A stretch of DNA of 49,374 nt from the NCBI GenBank assembly GCA_945907245.1, contig CAMDTB010000020.1:1-49374 (forward strand), read 5' to 3'. Under the pieces are notes generated by a model, which saw nothing but the letters and a program-made list of their open reading frames with translations, made no database searches and had not been told where the DNA came from. The DNA comes from Rhizobium sp. Q54. Lineage in GTDB: Bacteria; Pseudomonadota; Alphaproteobacteria; SMXS01. The translations under genes were made by a program, and so were the position numbers. Within the stretch, counting starts at the first letter, position 1; each line of letters starts with the position of its first letter. Positions 1 through 8,275 of the stretch are shown piece by piece.

Positions 1-2
1 TG

Positions 3-215
3 TTCCTGCTGTCCTATCTGGGCCTCGCCGTCAGCCTGTGGCCCTACATGGTGCCGCGCGCCATCACCATCTGGGACGCCGCCGCGCCGGAGAAGACCCA
101 GTCGTTCCTGCTGGTCGGCGTCGTGCTGTTCATTCCGCTGATCCTGACCTACACCGTCATCGTCTACCGGGTGTTCCGCGGCAAGGTGCGCCATGGCGAG
201 GGATACCACCACTGA
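3..215 (+). CDS. cydB: Cytochrome bd / cyanide-insensitive quinol oxidase subunit II, C-terminal part
   Basis: Partial gene entering from the left edge in the frame that starts at base 3; about 70 C-terminal residues remain. It shows a transmembrane segment, the sequence LWPYMVPRAITIWDAAAP, a second strongly hydrophobic helix and a short basic tail. The LWP-YMVP-ITIWDAA pattern is typical of subunit II of bd-type quinol oxidases, especially the cyanide-insensitive CioB branch (family knowledge). The enzyme oxidises quinol and reduces oxygen at the inner membrane without using copper. Its stop codon overlaps the start of the next small gene (TGATG), which indicates translational coupling. The DUF2474 neighbour supports the Cio type over the classical CydAB-CydX type. 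The N-terminal part and subunit I lie outside the window. Confidence 0.88.
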   Translation, partial: FLLSYLGLAVSLWPYMVPRAITIWDAAAPEKTQSFLLVGVVLFIPLILTYTVIVYRVFRGKVRHGEGYHH

Positions 216-337
216 TGCGCGAGACGCCCCGCCGCCTGCTGTGGTTCACCGCCCTGTGGCTGGGCTCGCTGGCCGCGTTCGCCGCGCTGGCCTATGGGGC
301 GCGGTGGCTGTTCGTAGTGCTGGGGAAGTTACTGTAA
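215..337 (+). CDS. DUF2474 small membrane subunit of the bd-type oxidase operon
   Basis: A 40-residue protein with a basic start (MRETPRRLLWF) followed by one transmembrane helix at about residues 10-36 and a lysine near the end. Its ATG shares one base with the cydB/cioB stop, so it is probably translated by coupling. Proteins of this size and pattern, with an RRLLWF-like head, are DUF2474 family members that sit directly after subunit II in cyanide-insensitive oxidase operons. They play a part analogous to CydX or CydH, as a third small subunit that stabilises the complex (family knowledge; role partly inferred). The gene is easily missed because of its length. Confidence 0.8.
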   Translation: MRETPRRLLWFTALWLGSLAAFAALAYGARWLFVVLGKLL

Positions 338-351
338 TTCCATCCCCTTAT

Positions 352-435
352 TGTCATCCCGGCGAAAGCCGGGACCCAGAACGGGGAAGGACACAGTTCT
401 AGAATCACTGGGTCCCGGCTTTCGCCGGGATGACA
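352..435. repeat. REP-like inverted repeat, perfect 28-bp arms
   Basis: The arms at 352-379 and 408-435 are perfect reverse complements, separated by 28 bases. Each arm reads TGTCATCCCGGCGAAAGCC and ends GGGACCCAG, and is itself a small palindrome (CCGGCGAAAGCCGG). It lies between the convergent oxidase operon and the lipoprotein gene, so it may also act as a bidirectional transcript end. A diverged member of the same family lies at 39028-39159. Confidence 0.88.
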
Positions 436-445
436 GTGATGTTTG

Positions 446-1090
446 TTATCTATCCGTCCGCGTCTTGAATTTCTCCGGCTCCCAACCCGCCAGCCACGCT
501 TCCGCCGTGACCACGTCGGCGGGCTCGCCATTGGCGCCGAACCAGGAGTCGATCACCCACTGCATGCCCGTCGCCGTGTCGGTCGCGGTCGCGGTGTTGT
601 GGAACCATCTGTCGATGACGTGGCCGCGGATGATCGGCTGGCCGACCGTGTGAAACTTCAGCAGCCCGTCGCGCGCCATCAGGTGCAGGTAGACCGACGT
701 GTTGTGGGACTCGTCGATGCAGTCCATCTGGCCGATGGTGCGGGTGGTGATGATGGTGGCGCCGGGCCGGTCCCGCACCGTGCTGGTCTTGGGCCCGACG
801 ATGCGTTCGATCTGGCCGATAGCGAGGGCGATTCGCTGGCGCTCGGCGGCGGCGTCGGCGGCGGGCGGATCGAACACCGCACGCACCTGCGCCCATTCGG
901 CATCGGTCATGGCCACGTTGTAGCGCGCGGTGCACCGGTAATGGGCGCAGACGACGAAGTTGCCGCGGGTGGACGTGTCCACATGGTCCTCGAGCAGCCC
1001 GATCGTCGGCGACGGGCCACAGCCGGCCAGCGCCAGCGGCGCCAGCAGCAACATGCTCAGGAGTTTCACGAATCCCTCGGCCCCGATCAT
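446..1090 (-). CDS. Hypothetical lipoprotein
   Basis: A 214-residue protein with a signal peptide and a lipobox ending LAGC (Cys24), so it should be lipid-anchored in the envelope. The mature part has several cysteines, with CAHYRC shortly after the anchor and one in a QMDCIDESHN segment that looks conserved. It also has a mixed alpha/beta composition and a Trp-rich end (WVIDSWFGANGE, WLAGWEPEKF). I do not recognise a functional family; it resembles uncharacterised lipoproteins of Rhodospirillales-type genomes. Met13 is an alternative start that would still leave a signal peptide. It is divergent from pabBC, with 76 bases between the two start codons. Confidence 0.75.
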   Translation of the reverse strand: MIGAEGFVKLLSMLLLAPLALAGCGPSPTIGLLEDHVDTSTRGNFVVCAHYRCTARYNVAMTDAEWAQVRAVFDPPAADAAAERQRIALAIGQIERIVGPKTSTVRDRPGATIITTRTIGQMDCIDESHNTSVYLHLMARDGLLKFHTVGQPIIRGHVIDRWFHNTATATDTATGMQWVIDSWFGANGEPADVVTAEAWLAGWEPEKFKTRTDR

Positions 1091-1166
1091 GCGTCCAGCA
1101 TACGGAACGTCCCCTGCCGGGTCGAGGCGTCTTCCCGGCGCGGACGCGATGGGCTAGACACGCGGC

Positions 1167-2993
1167 ATGACCACGCTGATGCCCAACGACCCGTTCGTGC
1201 TGCTCGAGAACAGCCGCGACCCGCGCGCGGCCTCGCTGCTGTTCGAGAAGCCCGAGCGCATCGTCCGCTGCGACGATCTGGCTGGAATCGACGCCGCGCT
1301 GGCAGCGATTCAGCAGGGGCTGGACGATGGGCTGCACGCCGCCGGCTGGCTGTCCTACGAGGTCGGCTACGCGCTGGAGCCGAGGTTGGCGCCGCTTACG
1401 CCGGCCGATCGCCGCGAACCGCTGGTCTGGTTCGGCCTGTTCAGCCGCCGCCGGCGGCTTGAGCAGACGGACGTGGACATTTTCTGGCGCGAGCGGACTC
1501 AAGGCTCGTCCTATGCCCTGTCGCCGTTGCGCCCGGCCATCACCCGCGACGACTATCTCGCGGCGTTCGCCCAGGTGCAGGATTTGCTGGCGGCGGGCGA
1601 CGTCTACCAGATCAACCTGACCATGGACGCGGTCGCCGATTTCTCCGGCGATCCGTTGAAGCTGCACGCGGCGCTGCGCCAGGCCCAGCCGGTCGCCCAT
1701 GGCGGCTTCATCGCGGCGGGCGACTGGTGCGTGTCGTCGCATTCGCCCGAGTTGTTCCTCGAGCGGCGCGGCAACCGCCTGACGGTGAAGCCGATGAAGG
1801 GCACCGCGCGGCGCGGCCGTTCCTTCGCCGAGGACGAGGCGGCGGCCCGCGCGCTCAGGGACGACCCCAAGTCCCGCGCCGAGAACCTGATGATCGTCGA
1901 CCTGGAGCGCAACGACCTGTCGCGGCTCGCACGGCCCGGTTCGGTGACCGTCGACAGTCTGTTCGAGGTGGAGGCCTATCCGACGGTGCTGCAGCTGGTC
2001 TCGACGGTCCGCGCCGAGGTGGCGGACGGCGTTCGCACCCTGGATGTGTTGAAGTCCATCTTCCCCTGCGGCTCGGTGACCGGCGCGCCGAAGATCCGCG
2101 CCATGGAGATCATCGCCGCGCTGGAGCGCCGGGCGCGCGGCGTCTACACCGGCGCGATCGGCCACATCGCGCCGGACGGCGACGCCGCGTTCAGCGTGCC
2201 GATCCGCACCCTCGTCATCGCTGACGGCATCGCCCACATGGGCATCGGCAGCGGCGTGGTCGCGGATTCCGATGGGCCCGGTGAATGGGACGAATCCCTG
2301 CTGAAGGCGGCTTTCCTCTCGGACCCGAAGGATCGCCCGAGCCTGATCGAGACATTGCTGTGGGAACGCGCCGGCGGCCACTGGCTGCTGGATCAGCATC
2401 TCGACCGCCTGCGGGGGTCGGCGGCCTATTTCGTCTATCCGTTCGACGATGCCGCGATCCGCGACGCCCTCGCTCTCGCCGCCGAAAGCTATTCCGCCGA
2501 TACGGACCAGCGGGTGCGCCTGCTGCTGGCGCCGTCCGGCGAGGTCTCGGTCACCGCCGTGGCGGTCGATGTGGAAGGCGGCCGCGCGGCGCTGCGCGAC
2601 CAGCCGCCGACGGTCGCCTGGGCAGCCGGTGGGGTGAATGCGGCCGACCCGTTCCTCGCCCACAAGACCACGCGGCGCGGCGCCTATGACCGGGCGCTGA
2701 AGGCGGCGGCCGCCGCGGGCTACTGGGACCTGCTGTTCGTCAATGAACGCGGCGAGGTGACCGAAGGCGCGCGCAGCACGCTGTTCCTGCAAAAGGACGG
2801 CCACTGGCTGACGCCGCCGGTGTCGAGCGGCGTGCTCCCCGGCGTGTTCCGGCGGCACTTCATGGCCGGCACGCCTGTCCAGGTCCGGCCGCTCACGCCG
2901 GAAGACGTCCGGGCAGCCGACAGGGTCTGCCTCGCCAACGCGGTCTGGGGCATGGTCGACGTGCGCCTGGTCGAGTCCGAATTCGACTTTTAG
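1167..2993 (+). CDS. pabB: Aminodeoxychorismate synthase component I fused to aminodeoxychorismate lyase (PabB-PabC)
   Basis: A 608-residue bifunctional protein for p-aminobenzoate synthesis in the folate pathway. Residues 1-390 are the chorismate-utilising PabB domain, with DVYQINLT near 143, PMKGTARRG near 208, ENLMIVDLERNDLSR near 238 and GSVTGAPKIRAMEII near 301. The lysine in the KGTARRG motif is the one that marks PabB rather than anthranilate synthase (family knowledge). Residues 400-608 form a PLP-dependent fold-type IV lyase with the likely catalytic lysine in AHKTTRRG near 498 and EVTEGARSTLF near 530. Such fusions are common in alphaproteobacteria. The glutamine amidotransferase partner PabA is not in the window. 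Met5 is a possible alternative start. Confidence 0.93.
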   Translation: MTTLMPNDPFVLLENSRDPRAASLLFEKPERIVRCDDLAGIDAALAAIQQGLDDGLHAAGWLSYEVGYALEPRLAPLTPADRREPLVWFGLFSRRRRLEQTDVDIFWRERTQGSSYALSPLRPAITRDDYLAAFAQVQDLLAAGDVYQINLTMDAVADFSGDPLKLHAALRQAQPVAHGGFIAAGDWCVSSHSPELFLERRGNRLTVKPMKGTARRGRSFAEDEAAARALRDDPKSRAENLMIVDLERNDLSRLARPGSVTVDSLFEVEAYPTVLQLVSTVRAEVADGVRTLDVLKSIFPCGSVTGAPKIRAMEIIAALERRARGVYTGAIGHIAPDGDAAFSVPIRTLVIADGIAHMGIGSGVVADSDGPGEWDESLLKAAFLSDPKDRPSLIETLLWERAGGHWLLDQHLDRLRGSAAYFVYPFDDAAIRDALALAAESYSADTDQRVRLLLAPSGEVSVTAVAVDVEGGRAALRDQPPTVAWAAGGVNAADPFLAHKTTRRGAYDRALKAAAAAGYWDLLFVNERGEVTEGARSTLFLQKDGHWLTPPVSSGVLPGVFRRHFMAGTPVQVRPLTPEDVRAADRVCLANAVWGMVDVRLVESEFDF

Positions 2994-3065
2994 CGACGTA
3001 GACCTGCGCAAATCGGGTCACGGGGCGTCTGGACGGCCGGTCGTTTCGGCGGTAGAGAACCCACC

Positions 3066-3485
3066 ATGGCTTTCGCATCGTCGACCAGGGGCTGGGTGTC
3101 GCGCGTCTTTGTGACGCTGACCGTGCTCGCGCTCGCGGTGCGCTTCGCCATCCCGGCCGGCATCATGCTGGAAAAGCCGGCGGAAGACGGCGACCTGCCG
3201 GCGCTGGTGCTTTGCACCTCGGCCGGCATGATCACCGTGAAGGCCGACGGCTACGGCATCCCCGGCAAGACCGATCCGGCCAAGCACGACGACAGCGGCA
3301 AGTCCGGCGAGCCCTGCGTGTTCGCCGCCATTGCCGTCAACGCCGCGCCGCCCGCGCCCGCTGTTCTCGATCTGCCCGCGCCGGTCGCCGTGCCCGTGCC
3401 ATTCTGGGCCGCCGTACAGCAACGCCCCGGCGAAGGCCTCGCCGCCCCGCCGCCTCCCGCCACCGGACCACCCTCCCTCGCCTGA
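3066..3485 (+). CDS. DUF2946 family protein, copy 1
   Basis: A 139-residue protein with a hydrophobic N-terminal segment (about residues 12-33), then LCTSAGMI containing Cys50, a polar stretch with KHDD, and GEPC containing Cys84. The Pro/Ala-rich tail is probably disordered. The LCT-G and later Cys pattern is that of DUF2946, a family often found beside TonB receptors and copper proteins (family knowledge); no reaction is known. I infer a membrane-anchored periplasmic metal-handling helper. It opens the plus-strand metal locus and lies 65 bases before the first receptor. A nearly identical copy at 9242-9661 differs at only 14 of 139 residues, and the DNA similarity begins about 30 bases before the start codon. 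Confidence 0.8.
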   Translation: MAFASSTRGWVSRVFVTLTVLALAVRFAIPAGIMLEKPAEDGDLPALVLCTSAGMITVKADGYGIPGKTDPAKHDDSGKSGEPCVFAAIAVNAAPPAPAVLDLPAPVAVPVPFWAAVQQRPGEGLAAPPPPATGPPSLA

Positions 3486-3550
3486 CGCGACCTTGTCGCC
3501 GGCCGCTCCCGCGCGCCGGCTCGCCTTCGTCAGATTAGGGAGTCCGTTTC

Positions 3551-5629
3551 GTGATCTCGTCCCCGACCGCCGCCTCCGCGCGCGCACTGCTCTGCCTGCT
3601 TGCCTTCTCCACGCCCGCCTTCGCCGATGACGTTCGGGACGCCTCTGAAGCGGCCGAGATGGACAGCGTCATCGTCAGCGCCAATCCCATCCCTGGCGAG
3701 CCGCCCATCGTCGCCGACGCGCGCAAGCGCCTGTCGCGCACGCCGGGCGCCGTGGCGGCCGTGTCCGCCGAGAGCTACGACAACCGGCTCGCCACCGGCT
3801 TCGCCGACATCCTGCGCGACGTGCCGGGCGTACTTGCCCAGAAGCGCTATGGCGAGGAGTCGCGGCTGTCGATCCGCGGTTCCGGCATCGACCAGTCCTA
3901 CCACCAGCGGGGCGTGCTGATCGCCCAGGACGGCGTGCCTTTCGCCGATGCCGATGGTTTTTCGGACTTCCAGAAGGTCGATGCCCTCGGCGCCCGCTAT
4001 GTCGAAGTCTACAAGGGCGGCAATGCGTTGCGTTTCGGCGGCGCCCAGCTCGGCGGCGCGGTCAACCTGGTCACGCCGAACGGCAAGACCGCCGAGGCCG
4101 AGAACGAACTCCGCCTGGAAGGCGGTTCGTTCGGCAGCTTTCGAGGCCGTGCCGCCTTCGCCCGGCAACTCGGCAACTGGGACATCTACGCCGCCGGCAG
4201 CGGCCTGACCGCCGACGGCTGGCGCGACCACAGCGCGCAGAGCCAGGGCCGCGGCACGCTCAACGTCGGCTACAGCTTCGGCGAGGACCGGGAGATCCGC
4301 GCCATCGGCTCCTACGCCGATATCAAGCAGGAGGTGCCGGGCACGCTGACGCTCGCCGACGCGCTGACCGTGCCGCGCAACGCCGGCGCCGGCATCATCG
4401 CTAACGACTGGGCCCGCGACCAGACCGTGGCGAGGGGCTCGCTGCAAACCCGCTGGCGGTTCAACGAGGAACTGGTGTTCGAGGGCGGCTTCTATGCCAC
4501 GGCCACGAAAATCCATCACCCCATCGTCATTGTCATCGATCAGGACATCGAGACCCAGGGCGCCTTCGGCCGTTTCGACTGGGCCGGCGACATCGCCGGG
4601 ATGAAGGCCGACCTGTTCTGGGGCGTGTCGTACCGCCAGGGCACCAACAAGCAGCAGCTCTATGTCAACATGGGCGGCAGCAGCGGCTTCCAGTTCGGCG
4701 ATTCCCGGCAGAAGGCCACCGGTTTGGACGTGTTCGCCGAAGGCCGCCTGTTCGTCATCGAACCGCTCGCGATCGTTGTCGGCGGCTCCTACGGCCGCGC
4801 GACGCGCGATTACACCGACTACCTCAACCCGGGGAACGCCGCCTCGAAGAACTTCGACTGGTTCTCGCCCCGCGTCGGCCTGCTGTGGGAGTTCGCGGGC
4901 GGCGCCCAGGTCTACGCCAACGTCACGCGTTCGGTGGAACCGCCGCATTACGGCGCGCTGGTGCAGGCACCCAATCCCGGCTTCGTGCCCGTCGACGCGC
5001 AGCGCGCCTGGACCGGCGAGGTCGGCGCCCGCGGCCGCACCGGCGACCTGGCGTGGGACGTCACCTTCTACCGCGCTTGGGTCAAGGGCGAGCTGCTCAG
5101 CTTCCGGCTCGTCACCGGCGTGCCCGCCAGCTTCTTCAACGCCGACAAGACCATCCACCAGGGCATCGAGGCCGCGCTGGACTGGACCATCCTGCGCGAC
5201 GCGCCGGGCGGGGGCAGCCTGTCGCTCAAGCAGAGCTACACCTTCAGCGACTTCACCTTCGACGGCGACCCGATCTACGGCGACAACCGCCTTCCGGTCG
5301 CGCCCAGGCACCAGTACCGCGCCGAGCTGACCTACCGGCATCCGGCCGGCTGGTACATCGCCCCGGCGGTCGACTGGCGCCCCGAAGCGGTCTGGGCGGA
5401 CTACGCCAACACCATGAAGGTGCCGGGCTATGCGCTGCTGTCCATCGGCGCCGGCATCGACATCGGCGAGCACGTCACCCTCTATCTCGACGGACGCAAC
5501 CTCACCGGCAAGCGCTATGTGGGCGAGTTCGGCGCGATGACCAACGCCGCCGATCCGGCGGTCGCCAAGGACGTGTTCTTTCCCGGCGAGGGCCGTTCGG
5601 TGTTCGCCGGTCTGACCGTCAGGCTCTAG
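3551..5629 (+). CDS. TonB-dependent outer-membrane receptor 1
   Basis: A 692-residue receptor starting at GTG. It has a signal peptide ending near AFADD, a TonB-box-like DSVIVSA around residues 38-44, a plug domain (IRGSG, RGVLIAQDGVPF, YVEVYKGGNALRFG, LGGAVNLVTP) and a 22-strand-type barrel ending in an aromatic/leucine C-terminus (TVRL). It should import a metal chelate across the outer membrane, powered by TonB-ExbBD. Its closest relative here is receptor 3 at 9720-11969, which shares many plug and barrel motifs (DKTIHQG, DNRLP, APRH/VPRH). Position after DUF2946 and 38 bases before a PCu(A)C copper chaperone suggests a copper-chelate substrate, but iron cannot be excluded. Confidence 0.9.
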   Translation: MISSPTAASARALLCLLAFSTPAFADDVRDASEAAEMDSVIVSANPIPGEPPIVADARKRLSRTPGAVAAVSAESYDNRLATGFADILRDVPGVLAQKRYGEESRLSIRGSGIDQSYHQRGVLIAQDGVPFADADGFSDFQKVDALGARYVEVYKGGNALRFGGAQLGGAVNLVTPNGKTAEAENELRLEGGSFGSFRGRAAFARQLGNWDIYAAGSGLTADGWRDHSAQSQGRGTLNVGYSFGEDREIRAIGSYADIKQEVPGTLTLADALTVPRNAGAGIIANDWARDQTVARGSLQTRWRFNEELVFEGGFYATATKIHHPIVIVIDQDIETQGAFGRFDWAGDIAGMKADLFWGVSYRQGTNKQQLYVNMGGSSGFQFGDSRQKATGLDVFAEGRLFVIEPLAIVVGGSYGRATRDYTDYLNPGNAASKNFDWFSPRVGLLWEFAGGAQVYANVTRSVEPPHYGALVQAPNPGFVPVDAQRAWTGEVGARGRTGDLAWDVTFYRAWVKGELLSFRLVTGVPASFFNADKTIHQGIEAALDWTILRDAPGGGSLSLKQSYTFSDFTFDGDPIYGDNRLPVAPRHQYRAELTYRHPAGWYIAPAVDWRPEAVWADYANTMKVPGYALLSIGAGIDIGEHVTLYLDGRNLTGKRYVGEFGAMTNAADPAVAKDVFFPGEGRSVFAGLTVRL

Positions 5630-5667
5630 CCAGAATCCGTCGTCCAACCATCGCAAGGGAAACAACC

Positions 5668-6171
5668 ATGTTCCGTACCGCCACCGCCGCGCTGTTCCTG
5701 CTCGCCTGTGCCCTGCCGGGCACCGCCGCCGCCGCTGAATACAAGGCTGGACCGCTCACCATCCAGGACCCCTGGTCGCGCGCCACGCCCGATGGCGCCA
5801 AGGTCGGCGCCGGCTACCTGACCGTCGTCAACACCGCCGCCGAGGATCGCCTGGTTGCCGCCGAAGCGCCGGCGGTTGCCGGCAGGGTCGAGCTGCACGA
5901 AGGCGGGATGAAGGACGGGGTGATGACCATGCGGCACCTGCCCGAGGGCATGGCGGTGCCCGCCAACGGCACGCTGACCCTGAAGCCCCGCTCGTTCCAC
6001 ATCATGTTCTTGGACCTCAAGCGGCCGCTGAAGCAGGGCGAGTCCTTCGCGGGCACGCTGCGCTTCGAGAAGGCCGGGAAGGTCGAGGTCCGGTTCGAGG
6101 TGCAGCCGGTCGGCGCCATGGCGCCGGCAGCGGGCCATGACGCGCACGATCATTCGAACATGGCGCACTGA
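5668..6171 (+). CDS. PCu(A)C-type periplasmic copper chaperone
   Basis: A 167-residue protein with a signal peptide ending ...GTAAAAEY. The mature cupredoxin-like domain carries the family copper motif: His in VELHEGG, ten residues, Met, 22 residues, then HIM. The tail HDAHDHSNMAH is His/Met-rich and may give a second copper site. PCu(A)C proteins (PccA/PcuC) hold Cu(I)/Cu(II) in the periplasm and deliver it to cytochrome oxidase assembly or other acceptors (family knowledge). The start at 5668 is chosen because of the AAGGGA ribosome site eight bases upstream and the clean signal peptide. It lies between receptors 1 and 2, the strongest indication that this locus handles copper. Confidence 0.93.
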   Translation: MFRTATAALFLLACALPGTAAAAEYKAGPLTIQDPWSRATPDGAKVGAGYLTVVNTAAEDRLVAAEAPAVAGRVELHEGGMKDGVMTMRHLPEGMAVPANGTLTLKPRSFHIMFLDLKRPLKQGESFAGTLRFEKAGKVEVRFEVQPVGAMAPAAGHDAHDHSNMAH

Positions 6172-6190
6172 CATGCGAAAGGGGGGAGCC

Positions 6191-8275
6191 ATGTTGAAGT
6201 CAATGCTCGGCGCGGCGGCGATCGTTGCCGCGCTGCCTGCCGCGGCCGGCGCCGAGGAGCCGGCCGAAAGGCAGGGGTGGACGGCGGAGTCCGTCACCGT
6301 GACGGCGGTTCGCGACACATATGCCGAGCCGCAGGCCGCCACCGCGACGCGGACCGCGACGCCGGTGGAGAAGATCCCGCAGTCGATCCAGACCCTGACG
6401 CGCACGCTGATCGAGGAGCAGGATCTCCAGACCCTGTCGGCCGCGCTGGTCAACGTCTCGGGCGTCACGCCGACGAGCACCGACCAGACGCTGCTCCAGC
6501 CCGCCCTCATCCGGGGCTTCGGCGTCAGCTACTATATCGACGGGATGCCGACCTACCAGTTGCCGGCCAGCGTCGCCGACCCGGGCACGCTGGTCAATGT
6601 GGAGCGCATCGAGGTCGCCAAGGGGCCGACCGCCACGCTCTATGGCGGCGGCAGCGGTGCGCCCCTGTCGGGCATCATCAACCTTGTGTCGCGCGATCCC
6701 TACGACCGGTTCGGCGCCAGCTTCGCCGCGCGGGGCGGCAGCTTCAGCACCTTCGGCGGCGAGGGTGATGTGAACGTGCCGATCGCCGAAGGGATCGCCT
6801 TCCGCATCAACGGCATGATCGAGAGCGCCGACAGTCATGTCGATTTCGTCAGCCGCGACCGGTACGCGCTGTTCCCGACGCTGTCCGTCGACCTGGGAAC
6901 GGAGACGCGCCTGGTCATCCGCGGGCGCTACAATCGCCTGGAGCAGACCGAGTATGCCGGACTGCCGTTCGAGTTGTTGAAGCCCGACCTGCTGATCGAC
7001 CGGAAGGTCTATGCCGGTGCGCGCGACATGCCGCGCACGACCGTCGAAAACAAGTCGATCAACGCCAAGCTGACCCACAATTTTTCCGACCGGATTTCCG
7101 CCGAAGTGGCGGTCAATCACGCCGTCAGCGCTTTCGACGAATGGGGAACCTTCCCCTACGGCCAGCTCGGCGGCACGGTCTACAATTTCGGCAGCGCGTT
7201 CCTGCCGTCGAAAAGCAAGGAAACCTTCGTTACCGGCTCGGTCACCGCCCGCTTCGGCGATGACGGGTTCCGGCAGCAGATCCTGGCCGGTGTCGACTAT
7301 GACAGCACCCACTATTTCGGAGCGATGTACTTCGACCCGGCCTGGGGCGTGGTCGACTATGCGGCGCCGCTGCCGGCCCAGTCCTTCGTCGTCCCGCCGT
7401 TCTATTTCGACCAGACCGACCGCCTCGAAAGCATCGCCGGATTCCTGCAGGACCAGATCAGCATCGGCGACAGGCTGGACCTGACGCTCGGCGTGCGGTG
7501 GACGCAGATCAAGATCAACAGCGCGATCTCCGGCTTCCCCACGGTCACCTCGGACGAGAAGGTGACTCCCCGGGCTGGCGCCACGTTCAGGATCGCCGAT
7601 GGCCTGTCGCTGTTCGCCGGCTATTCGGAAGGATTCCGCGGCGTCGTGGCCGGCGGCTTCTACGGCGTCACCCCGAAGCCCGAAACCTCGCAGAACTGGG
7701 AGGCGGGCTTCAAGTTCACCGCGCCGATCAAGGGCCTGACCGGCACGGCCTCGCTCTATCAGATCACCCGGCAGAACGTCATCACGCCCGATCCGGCAAA
7801 CCCGTTCTTCTACCTGCAGACCGGCGAACAGCGGGCGCGCGGGGCGGAGCTCGACCTGATCTACGAGCCGGATCCGGCCTTCTCCATGCTGTTCAACTAT
7901 GCCTACACCGACGCCGAGGTGACCAAGGACAATGCCCTGCCGGTCGGTGACCGGCTGCGCGCCGTGCCGACGCATGCGGGACGTCTTGCCGTGCGCTACC
8001 GCTTCCTCGACGGCGACCTGAAGGGTCTCGCCGTCGGTGCGGGCGTGACGGCCGTGTCGAGCCGTGAACTGACCCTGCCGAACACGGCCTCGGTGAAAGG
8101 CAACGCACTGGTGGACCTGCAGGTCTCCTATGACCTGGGGCCGGTCACCATCGCCGTGTCCGCCGTCAACCTGCTGGGCTCCAAGGCCTACGAGCCCTAC
8201 CAGTATTTTGGCGGCGCCTACGTCATCCCCACCCAGTCTCGTTCAGCATTCGTCACGTTGCGGGGAGGCTTCTGA
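6191..8275 (+). CDS. TonB-dependent siderophore-type receptor 2
   Basis: A 694-residue outer-membrane receptor. The start at 6191 is preferred over ATG 6173 because a strong AAAGGGGGGAG site precedes it and a signal peptide (MLKSMLGAAAIVAALPAAAG) follows. It has a TonB-box-like ESVTVTA near residue 31 and a plug with IPQSIQTLT, SGVTP, IRGFGVSYYIDG and VERIEVAKGPTATLYG. It ends with a barrel closing in VTLRGGF. The VEKIPQSIQ plug opening is characteristic of the ferric-siderophore receptor group (FhuA/FpvA-like, TIGR01783; family knowledge). It is a different subfamily from receptors 1 and 3. It overlaps the next gene by one base (TGATG), so the receptor and the isonitrile-hydratase homologue are translationally coupled. 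Confidence 0.92.
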   Translation: MLKSMLGAAAIVAALPAAAGAEEPAERQGWTAESVTVTAVRDTYAEPQAATATRTATPVEKIPQSIQTLTRTLIEEQDLQTLSAALVNVSGVTPTSTDQTLLQPALIRGFGVSYYIDGMPTYQLPASVADPGTLVNVERIEVAKGPTATLYGGGSGAPLSGIINLVSRDPYDRFGASFAARGGSFSTFGGEGDVNVPIAEGIAFRINGMIESADSHVDFVSRDRYALFPTLSVDLGTETRLVIRGRYNRLEQTEYAGLPFELLKPDLLIDRKVYAGARDMPRTTVENKSINAKLTHNFSDRISAEVAVNHAVSAFDEWGTFPYGQLGGTVYNFGSAFLPSKSKETFVTGSVTARFGDDGFRQQILAGVDYDSTHYFGAMYFDPAWGVVDYAAPLPAQSFVVPPFYFDQTDRLESIAGFLQDQISIGDRLDLTLGVRWTQIKINSAISGFPTVTSDEKVTPRAGATFRIADGLSLFAGYSEGFRGVVAGGFYGVTPKPETSQNWEAGFKFTAPIKGLTGTASLYQITRQNVITPDPANPFFYLQTGEQRARGAELDLIYEPDPAFSMLFNYAYTDAEVTKDNALPVGDRLRAVPTHAGRLAVRYRFLDGDLKGLAVGAGVTAVSSRELTLPNTASVKGNALVDLQVSYDLGPVTIAVSAVNLLGSKAYEPYQYFGGAYVIPTQSRSAFVTLRGGF

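Noticed and set aside
450-3011. Very long open frame on the minus strand opposite the lipoprotein and pabBC region
   Set aside because: High-GC antisense shadow with Arg/Gly/Ala/His-rich composition and no domain; the plus-strand PabB-PabC motifs explain the coding signal.
3530-5665. Long minus-strand frame opposite receptor 1
   Set aside because: It mirrors the receptor codons; the translated text has no recognisable domain and the receptor is unambiguous.
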